Shown here: piece by piece, positions 6,168 to 11,394 of the stretch
Layout of the letters: each line of letters opens with the position of its first letter
Position numbering within the stretch: position 1 is the stretch's first letter
Assembly: GCA_012512295.1 (NCBI GenBank)
Contig: JAAZDI010000110.1
Coordinates: 1 to 11,394 of the forward strand
Length of the DNA stretch: 11,394 bases
From: Syntrophomonadaceae bacterium
Lineage (GTDB): Bacteria; Bacillota; Ch66; Ch109
Direction of reading: 5' to 3'
Program-made: the position numbers and the translations under genes
Notes under the pieces: model-generated
What the model was told of the DNA's origin: nothing
Database searches by the model: none
What the model saw: only the letters and a program-made list of their open reading frames with translations

Positions 6168-6196
6168 TTGTTAATATAGTACTGGTAGTATAATAT
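6168..6196 (+). promoter_or_regulatory. Promoter of the recombinase genes with overlapping imperfect palindrome
   Basis: TTGTTA (6168-6173) serves as a -35, with TATAAT (6189-6194, 15-bp spacer) or the overlapping TAATAT (6191-6196, 17-bp spacer) as -10. An imperfect palindrome spans 6174-6196: ATAT, 2 nt, TACT, GGT centre, AGTA, 2 nt, ATAT. It covers the spacer and -10, so it could be an operator or a binding site for the recombinase itself. The promoter is reasonable; the role of the palindrome is inferred. Confidence 0.5.
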
Positions 6197-6229
6197 AGAA
6201 AACATTGCTTTGGATGGTGGTATTCCCCA

Positions 6230-7360
6230 ATGAGGGTGGAAACGATCACAACTTCCGAAGGAAAAACTCGATATATGTTAGTTGACTCAAATAGTGAACC
6301 CGTCCTTCCTGTTGTGCAGTTCGTCAAGTTTAAGGATAACAGTGGGGCTGCCCGGAACAGCCTCCGCGCCTATTGCCAGCATTTGAAACTCTTTTTCGAA
6401 TTCCTTGAGCAGGAGGGGCTGGATTACCGTAAAATCAGCATCGACGAAATGGCCGCCTTCATGCGCTGGCTCCAAAATCCCTACGGGAACCTGAAAGTAA
6501 TCCCGGCGACACCCGTAACGTCTCCCCGCGGGCCGGCCACCGTGAACACCGTAATTTCCACGGTCCTCAATTTCTACGACTACCTCATGCGGCACGAAGA
6601 CTACAGCGTACAGCTTTCTGAGAGGCTAAAAAAGACCATCCCTGGGAACAGACGAGGCTTTAAGGACTTCCTCTACCACATCAACAAGGACAAGGAGTAC
6701 CCGGGCAAGATTTTAAAAATTAAGGTTCGCCGTTCCCGGCCCAAGACCATTTCCAAAGAGCAGGTGGGCAAATTAATTGACGCCTGCTCAAACTTACGGG
6801 ATAAATTTTTAATCCAGCTTTTGTGGGAAAGCTCCATGCGCATTGGTGAGGCCCTGGCCCTGTGGCTGGAAGACTTTGAGCCCGATGCCCGAAAAATACA
6901 TATCCGAGACAGGGGCGAACTCCCTAATCTTGCTGAGATCAAGACCATCTGTAGCCCCCGGACGGTGGACGTTTCCCCGGATTTAATCAACCTGTTTTTC
7001 GATTACGTGGCCGAATACCACACAGATGAAGTGGATACAAACCATGTTTTTATCAAGCTGTCTGGGGAAAACAAGCACTGGCCCATGGAATACCAGGATG
7101 TTGCTTCTCTTTTCCGCAGGCTAAAGGCCAAAACAGGGATAAACGTCAGCCCCCATGTACTCCGACATAGTTCCTTAACCGAACTGCGCCGGGCCGGTTG
7201 GAAAACGGAACACTTGCAAAAACGTGCTGGACATGCCCATGTTCAGACCACCATGCAAATTTACCTGCACCCGAGTGACGAAGACCTGCGCCAGGACTGG
7301 GAGAAGGCAGAGGAAAAAATGCGCTTTAAACGGCAGCAAAAGGAGGGCTCTGAACAGTGA
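6230..7360 (+). CDS. tnpA: Tyrosine recombinase, Tn554 TnpA-like
   Basis: Site-specific recombinase of the phage-integrase family, expected to cut and rejoin DNA through a 3'-phosphotyrosine. It is 376 aa, close to Tn554 TnpA (about 361). An N-terminal SAM-like core-binding domain (about 30-130) precedes the catalytic domain (about 172-350) with Arg204 (SSMRIGEAL), a likely Lys at 238, His309-x-x-Arg312 (HVLRH), His335 (RAGHAHVQTTMQ) and nucleophile Tyr345 (IYLHP). All residues of the catalytic set are present. The ATG at 6230 follows a weak G-rich site (GGATGGTGG, about 11 nt away). The stop overlaps the GTG start of the next recombinase gene. The assignment to a Tn554-type system rests on the three-gene order with two large recombinases and a short third protein, not on a database search. 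Confidence 0.9.
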   Translation: MRVETITTSEGKTRYMLVDSNSEPVLPVVQFVKFKDNSGAARNSLRAYCQHLKLFFEFLEQEGLDYRKISIDEMAAFMRWLQNPYGNLKVIPATPVTSPRGPATVNTVISTVLNFYDYLMRHEDYSVQLSERLKKTIPGNRRGFKDFLYHINKDKEYPGKILKIKVRRSRPKTISKEQVGKLIDACSNLRDKFLIQLLWESSMRIGEALALWLEDFEPDARKIHIRDRGELPNLAEIKTICSPRTVDVSPDLINLFFDYVAEYHTDEVDTNHVFIKLSGENKHWPMEYQDVASLFRRLKAKTGINVSPHVLRHSSLTELRRAGWKTEHLQKRAGHAHVQTTMQIYLHPSDEDLRQDWEKAEEKMRFKRQQKEGSEQ

Positions 7361-9324
7361 TCACAGTTTACAGAACGGTCCCGACACCGGCAAAATGGCA
7401 GGAGATTAAGGAAACCCTAAAAGGTTACTGGGAAAATGATCAATGGGATATTACCGACCACATTTTTGATGAGTTTCGGACTAAAAAATCGACATCAACC
7501 AGTAAAACTATTGACTTTTCCCGTTTACAACCAGGTATCAAGGAGGAAATTAAGTTTTTTTTAGTTCGCCGCCTTCAAGAACATACCCTACAGCTACAAA
7601 CAGCTACTAGCTATGGAAGTCATCTTAACCGCCTAGCCACTTTTCTAGTACAAGCTTACCCCGGGATCAGAAGTTTTGCAGAGCTAGAAAGAGAAAAGGC
7701 TATGATTAGGTGGCGTTCTTATCTGATTGACCAAGGATTTTCAGTTAATAAAAGCCGTTTGTCCAGTCATACTTATGAAACTTTAGTACGACAGGTATAT
7801 GAGTTTATAGTCAACTTCTACGACGACCGGGAAGAATTTGTAAAAGACGTTTGGGATATGCGAAAAATATCGGGAGCGAAATATACTCAAAATAGGGCCG
7901 ATTACCTTCTTTCTTTCGAAAACATTCCCATTCCCTTCCGAACTCTGGCTAAAAGGTACCTAAAGGCGCGTGTAGGTGTCCGGTCATATGCCCAATGTGC
8001 AACAGATTTAATGGCCATACGTTTGTTCCTGCGTTTTATTCATGAGCAATATCCTCATTGGCAAGATCTAAAGAGTTTATCCCGAAAGGATATAGAGAAT
8101 TACTTAGTGTGGTACCGGTCATACACAAAAGACTGGCAAAAACAACATCGTGAATGCCTAATTAGCCTGCGGGTTTTTTTTGATCATATCCAGCGGGCCG
8201 AGTATCCTGAGGCGCCAGAAAAACCACACTCTTCACTGTTGTTCAAGGAAGATTTTCCAAAGTTAGCCAAGCGGTCAGAAGAAGATATTAAATTTATTTC
8301 TGAAGGGGTCCTGAAACAATTAGAAGATAATTTAGAACAGTTGGCACCACCGGAGTATATCCCCGTCGTTATTTTGCTCCGTGCTACAGGTTGGCGCATA
8401 TCTGACATCCTGAATCTACGTTATGATAAATGTCTGGATCGTACTGCTCAGGGTTGGTGGCTCTGTGGCGATATTCTTAAAACCCAAGTATTAAATCACC
8501 GTGTCCCTATTACCGATGAGGTGGCTGCGGTAGTTCAAGCCGTAGTTGATGATGTGAAAGAAAAAAGCACGCCGGAAAACAACCCTAATAAATTACTGTT
8601 TGTCCGTCTGAATGGAAAACGCAAGGGCCGGCCACCAGAAGGGGCGGTAATTAGAGAAGCTCTCAACCGCTTGGCCAAGAAATGCAACATCGTAGACGAT
8701 CAGGGTCGGTTATTCCATTTTCGCAACCACGCTTTTCGCCACACCAAAGGCGTTGAATTAATTAACAACGGGATGAATATTCTTCATGTCCAAAAGTGGA
8801 TGGCTCACGCTTCCCCGGAAATGACCCTGCGCTACGCCAAGATTCTCGATACCACCATGCGGAAGTCTTGGAAGGAAGCTACTAAGAACGGCCTTTTCCG
8901 GATTGACCCCACGGGTAAGCCTGTGAAGATTGCCCCTTCCGAAATCGAGAACGAAAACCTAATTGAATGGGAGTATATCCGCTATAACCTGGACGCCGTG
9001 AGGACGCCTTTGGGTTATTGCCTCAAGCCCAATAAAGTGGAGTGCAAGCACCAGTTGAACCCCTGCCTGACCTGCCGCAATTTGTGCACCACCCCTGATT
9101 TTATCCCGCAGTTTGAGGCGGAAATCAGGGAGGTAAAGGCTGTCATCGAGCGCGGCAAAGCCCAGGGCCGGACCATCTGGGTAGAGAAAAACGAGGCCCT
9201 TCTGGAACGTTACGAAGCGATTCTGGCCGTTCTAAAAGATGGCCATACCCGTCACCTGGCAGGCAAGAAGGGACGGGAGTACGTGGGGGAGGAACGTTTA
9301 AATGTCCGTCAAACACCAGCGTAA
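7357..9324 (+). CDS. tnpB: Large tyrosine recombinase, Tn554 TnpB-like, with C-terminal Cys cluster
   Basis: Second recombinase of the module, 655 aa (Tn554 TnpB is about 630). A long N-terminal region holds two core-binding-like parts (about 60-160 and 190-290). The catalytic domain has Arg347 (ATGWRISDILNLR), His458-x-x-Arg461 (HAFRHTKG), His484 (MAHASPEMT) and nucleophile Tyr493 (LRYAKI). After it, Cys555, Cys563, Cys570, Cys573 and Cys577 with His565 form a probable zinc-binding cluster, typical of large Tn554-type recombinases. The start is GTG at 7357, overlapping the tnpA stop as GTGA, with AGGAGGG 9 nt before it; the 3' end overlaps tnpC by 23 nt. By hand count several segments from about 7400 to 8600 are lower in GC than tnpA or the tnpB 3' third, which may indicate a mosaic gene. 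This is not the IS605 nuclease also called TnpB. Confidence 0.9.
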   Translation: MITVYRTVPTPAKWQEIKETLKGYWENDQWDITDHIFDEFRTKKSTSTSKTIDFSRLQPGIKEEIKFFLVRRLQEHTLQLQTATSYGSHLNRLATFLVQAYPGIRSFAELEREKAMIRWRSYLIDQGFSVNKSRLSSHTYETLVRQVYEFIVNFYDDREEFVKDVWDMRKISGAKYTQNRADYLLSFENIPIPFRTLAKRYLKARVGVRSYAQCATDLMAIRLFLRFIHEQYPHWQDLKSLSRKDIENYLVWYRSYTKDWQKQHRECLISLRVFFDHIQRAEYPEAPEKPHSSLLFKEDFPKLAKRSEEDIKFISEGVLKQLEDNLEQLAPPEYIPVVILLRATGWRISDILNLRYDKCLDRTAQGWWLCGDILKTQVLNHRVPITDEVAAVVQAVVDDVKEKSTPENNPNKLLFVRLNGKRKGRPPEGAVIREALNRLAKKCNIVDDQGRLFHFRNHAFRHTKGVELINNGMNILHVQKWMAHASPEMTLRYAKILDTTMRKSWKEATKNGLFRIDPTGKPVKIAPSEIENENLIEWEYIRYNLDAVRTPLGYCLKPNKVECKHQLNPCLTCRNLCTTPDFIPQFEAEIREVKAVIERGKAQGRTIWVEKNEALLERYEAILAVLKDGHTRHLAGKKGREYVGEERLNVRQTPA

Positions 9325-9691
9325 CACGGAAGGAATAAAAAAACACGCCAGGCGTAAGAGCGAGGAAACCGTAAAAAAGGTTGACGAGGCAATCCAAAAG
9401 CTGATTAAAGCCGGGGAGAAAATCAACTTCAACAGTGTTTCTCTGAAGGCTGGGGTGAGCAAGTCCTATCTTTACACCCACCAGGAGCTCAAGGAGCGCA
9501 TCGAGAACCTCCGTAAGCAGCAGGCGGCCGCTCCTTCTCCGAAGCAGATAAAACGGGAAATGACCGATGCCAGCAAGGACATCATTATTGCCGCGAAAAA
9601 CAAGCGAATCAAGGAACTGGAGGCCGAAAACAAGCGGTTGAAAGAGGAACTGAAAATACTGCGGGGAAAACTTTACGAATCGCTGGAGTAA
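9302..9691 (+). CDS. tnpC: TnpC-like transposition accessory protein
   Basis: A 129-aa very basic protein, matching Tn554 TnpC (about 125 aa) in size, position and layout. Residues about 20-72 are helical with a helix-turn-helix-like segment (FNSVSLKAGVSKSYLYTH) that suggests DNA binding. A Pro-containing linker near 76-82 precedes a coiled coil (about 95-128) of EAENKRLKEELKIL type, suggesting dimerisation. In Tn554, TnpC is not catalytic and influences transposition efficiency and orientation; the same is assumed here. The ATG at 9302 follows GGGGGAGGAA within the tnpB 3' end and lies in another frame, so translation is likely coupled. It resembles members of the DUF6262 group, by memory only. 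Confidence 0.8.
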   Translation: MSVKHQRNTEGIKKHARRKSEETVKKVDEAIQKLIKAGEKINFNSVSLKAGVSKSYLYTHQELKERIENLRKQQAAAPSPKQIKREMTDASKDIIIAAKNKRIKELEAENKRLKEELKILRGKLYESLE

Positions 9692-9749
9692 GATTGAGTT
9701 GTTGCCTCTTATAAGGAAACAAAATATACGTTGTGAATATATAAAGAAT

Positions 9750-9778
9750 GAGAGAGCCTTATTTTAACAGGCTCTCTC
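9750..9778. terminator. 9-bp hairpin between tnpC and the TnpB-nuclease element
   Basis: GAGAGAGCC (9750-9758) and GGCTCTCTC (9770-9778) form a perfect stem with an 11-nt loop. No T tract follows on the plus strand; on the minus strand ATTCTTTATATATT follows. It may be a weak bidirectional terminator between the convergent tnpC and nuclease genes, or a structural feature of a transposon end. Confidence 0.5.
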
Positions 9779-9799
9779 GTTAAGAGTATAGATAACATT

Positions 9800-9830
9800 A
9801 GCCAGGGGGTTCTAAGACCCCATATTGGCT
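9800..9830 (-). repeat. Imperfect hairpin, candidate right end of the IS200/IS605-type element
   Basis: AGCCA (9800-9804) pairs with TGGCT (9826-9830), and inside it GGGGT (9806-9810) pairs with ACCCC (9817-9821) around a 6-nt loop, with an asymmetric bulge between the stems. IS200/IS605 elements carry subterminal hairpins at their ends, and this one lies about 240 nt downstream of the nuclease stop, where the right end is expected. The exact cleavage site is not determined. Confidence 0.5.
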
Positions 9831-10069
9831 TACCATGAGTATTTCCCTGTTTGCGTTCCTCTCTCAGCTGGCGAACCTGGGCTGAGCCTCAGAATCTCGC
9901 TTCATCCAGAAAACTTCTTGCGAACGACCAGCTCTGTCCTTACCTTTTGGTCGAAGGAGCCCTCCAGGTTTCCCTTTCGGTTCTCGCTGGTTCGGCATCG
10001 GGCCACCCGCGTTCGCCAGGACGGTTCCGCCCTGCCCGGTTTGGGTCGGTATAGCCCAGGGTTTGAGCT
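9800..10069 (-). ncRNA. Candidate omega RNA (TnpB guide RNA scaffold) overlapping the element right end
   Basis: The 3' flank of the nuclease gene is GC-rich, has no credible gene and is rich in complementary segments. CTGGCGAAC (9868-9876) and GTTCGCCAG (10011-10019) can pair over 9 bp across 134 nt. CTCAGC (9863-9868) and GCTGAG (9881-9886) form a local hairpin whose loop holds most of the first segment, so a pseudoknot is possible. The terminal hairpin at 9800-9830 closes the region. TnpB nucleases of IS605 elements use an RNA from the 3' part of the gene and right end, with the guide taken from the flank. Location and structure fit, but no RNA evidence is available. Confidence 0.5.
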
Positions 10070-11394
10070 TTATATCCCCATGCTGGTGGGTTTATAGTAG
10101 TTGGCTGTTTTAAGGTTTTTGATCGTTTGCGTTAACAGCGGTTCGTATTTCGGCCAGTCGGTTTGGGCTTTTTTCAAATCAACCTGCCATTTCCCGGTTT
10201 TATCTTGATCTACATACCGGGCTAGATAGGCGGAATAAAGGTCTCTTTGCGCTTTAACGCCACATTCACATTGGTGCCATCGTTTAGCCAGGTTTTTCTT
10301 TTCTTTTTTCCCGCATTGACAGGTTTGGGATAGGCTGGTTGGGCCAGTGGGGAATTCTATTACTTCTCCAGTCCGTTCAGTCTTTTGCTTTAACCGGGCG
10401 ACGAATGTCCCCGGCCCTTGAAAGTTAACTGATTGGCCAAAGTTTTTCTGGAATGACTTATATGACAACTCTTCCAGATAAATTCGGTTTCCAGTTCGCA
10501 ATATTTCGTTAATCATCTTTCCATGCAGGGATTTTCGATATTCGGCTTGTTTGCGGTGAATTTCCGCGTGCTGTTTTTGAGTTTTTAAGTAGCGTTTGGA
10601 TTTACGCCATTTCAGGTGGCCTTTTTTGATTGTCCCGTCTGGGTTATAGTTATCCGGGTTATTCGCCCTTCTTTGCCGGTCCAGTTTGCGTTGCAGTTGT
10701 TTGATTTCTTTTTGCCGGCTTTCTAGCTCTGGGCAGAAGGGGCTTAAAATGGCTTCAGTTTCGCTTATTCTGGCAATAGTGGAAGGTCCTATGTCTAACC
10801 CCACAATCCCTTCTCGAATCTGATTTTGGGGTTTCTGATAAGGGGTGCCTTCACAGATTAGCTGAACGAAGAATCGGATCCGACCGCCGATGATTCGTTT
10901 AACTAGACGAACATATTTAACCCGGCTGTTGAGGCCGTGTTTAAGTACCGGGTCTTTTGAGTCAATTATCGGGCTGAGTTTTAAGTTTTTCCACACGACT
11001 TGTTTATTCTGCCAGCGGATACCAGTTGAATTTGATTTGCCTTCAATACTGTTCAACTCTCCGTAGCGTTTAAATCTAACTCGATCTGCATCGCCAGTTA
11101 GCGTTTTTTCGACTGCTTGATAAGCTCGGGTAGCTATCTTTTGAGCAGCTTGCGAATCCAAGTGTTCACCAATCCAGGAATTCCGGATTCGAGTGGCGTA
11201 TCCGTGAAGGGCGTATTCAGAAAATCCGTATTTCTTTCTGGCTTCTTTAAAAACAGCTGACCTGGTGTCTTTTTCAGATTCGGTGCTACCAGGCATAATT
11301 TTGGCCTGACGATATAGTTTGGAATTAACCATCTGTTCTTTTCGTTTCAGGGCCTCGCCTAAACAGGCGTTATATAACTGCCGGCCAGCTTCCA
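10070..11394 (-). CDS. tnpB: RNA-guided nuclease TnpB (IS200/IS605 OrfB type), 5' partial at right edge
   Basis: Transposon-encoded, RNA-guided DNA endonuclease of the RuvC type, ancestral to Cas12. The frame stays open past the ATG at 11332 to the window edge, and the 20 extra codons (EAGRQLYNACLGEALKRKEQ) match the conserved N-terminal helix of the family, so the gene starts outside the window. Counting from the 11332 Met, RuvC residues are Asp180 (GLDIGPS), Glu287/288 (YLEELS) and Asp364 (AQRDLYSA); a C-x-C x14 C-x-C zinc ribbon (Cys338, 340, 355, 357) precedes the last Asp. All catalytic residues are intact, with a helical insert near 205-270. No Y1 transposase gene is seen on the visible side, so it may be an IS1341-type orphan or tnpA may lie beyond the edge. 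It faces tnpC convergently. Confidence 0.92.
   Translation of the reverse strand, partial: EAGRQLYNACLGEALKRKEQMVNSKLYRQAKIMPGSTESEKDTRSAVFKEARKKYGFSEYALHGYATRIRNSWIGEHLDSQAAQKIATRAYQAVEKTLTGDADRVRFKRYGELNSIEGKSNSTGIRWQNKQVVWKNLKLSPIIDSKDPVLKHGLNSRVKYVRLVKRIIGGRIRFFVQLICEGTPYQKPQNQIREGIVGLDIGPSTIARISETEAILSPFCPELESRQKEIKQLQRKLDRQRRANNPDNYNPDGTIKKGHLKWRKSKRYLKTQKQHAEIHRKQAEYRKSLHGKMINEILRTGNRIYLEELSYKSFQKNFGQSVNFQGPGTFVARLKQKTERTGEVIEFPTGPTSLSQTCQCGKKEKKNLAKRWHQCECGVKAQRDLYSAYLARYVDQDKTGKWQVDLKKAQTDWPKYEPLLTQTIKNLKTANYYKPTSMGI

Noticed and set aside
9825..10097. Plus-strand open frames in the region 3' of the TnpB nuclease gene
   Set aside because: They lack convincing ribosome binding sites and family motifs, show low-complexity Ser/Arg/Pro composition, and lie over the structured right end.
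11330..11332. ATG at 11332 as the start of the TnpB nuclease gene
   Set aside because: The frame stays open to the window edge and the 20 upstream codons encode a typical TnpB N-terminal helix, so the true start lies outside the window.

Overview
The window looks like a chromosome segment from a low-to-medium GC Firmicute, probably a Clostridia/Peptococcaceae-type organism (Desulfotomaculum, Pelotomaculum and relatives). That is inferred from strong AGGAGG-type ribosome binding sites, the OmpR/HK pair, a trp leader of the kind read by TRAP, and a Tn554-type transposon. No single marker fixes the genus.

Region 1 (1-2670, minus strand) is a two-component operon read right to left: an OmpR-family response regulator, a HAMP-containing sensor histidine kinase, and a membrane-anchored protein cut by the left edge. 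The kinase most likely starts at a CTG codon, which restores its first membrane helix. Three TGTGTC(A/C) boxes in 11-bp helical phase lie upstream of the regulator and suggest autoregulation.

Region 2 (about 3018-6140, plus strand) is a partial tryptophan operon, trpD-trpC-trpF, behind an elaborate leader. The leader has a consensus-like promoter, then eight GAG triplets at an exact 5-nt period with further G/TAG triplets upstream, then a strong intrinsic terminator. This is the architecture of a TRAP (MtrB) attenuator. trpC and trpF both start with TTG codons overlapping the previous stop (TTGA). trpE, trpG, trpB and trpA are absent. All three enzymes depart from the usual family sequence at substrate-site positions, and TrpF carries an in-frame 15-bp minisatellite encoding a pentapeptide repeat. 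A hairpin with a T tract ends the operon.

Region 3 (about 6168-9778, plus strand) is a Tn554-like module: two tyrosine recombinases (TnpA- and TnpB-like) and a small TnpC-like protein, translationally coupled, with an AT-rich promoter and a 3' hairpin. No recognisable cargo lies between tnpC and the next element. A near-identical 13-bp sequence occurs on both sides of the module.

Region 4 (about 9800-11394, minus strand) is the 3' part of an IS200/IS605-type element: an RNA-guided nuclease TnpB gene with intact RuvC residues, whose 5' end runs off the right edge, followed by a GC-rich structured stretch with a terminal hairpin where the right end and omega RNA are expected. No tnpA(Y1) gene is visible.

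The main points of interest are the TRAP-type leader on a divergent trpDCF set, the repeat expansion inside trpF, and the recombinase module abutting a TnpB nuclease element directly downstream of a truncated biosynthetic operon.
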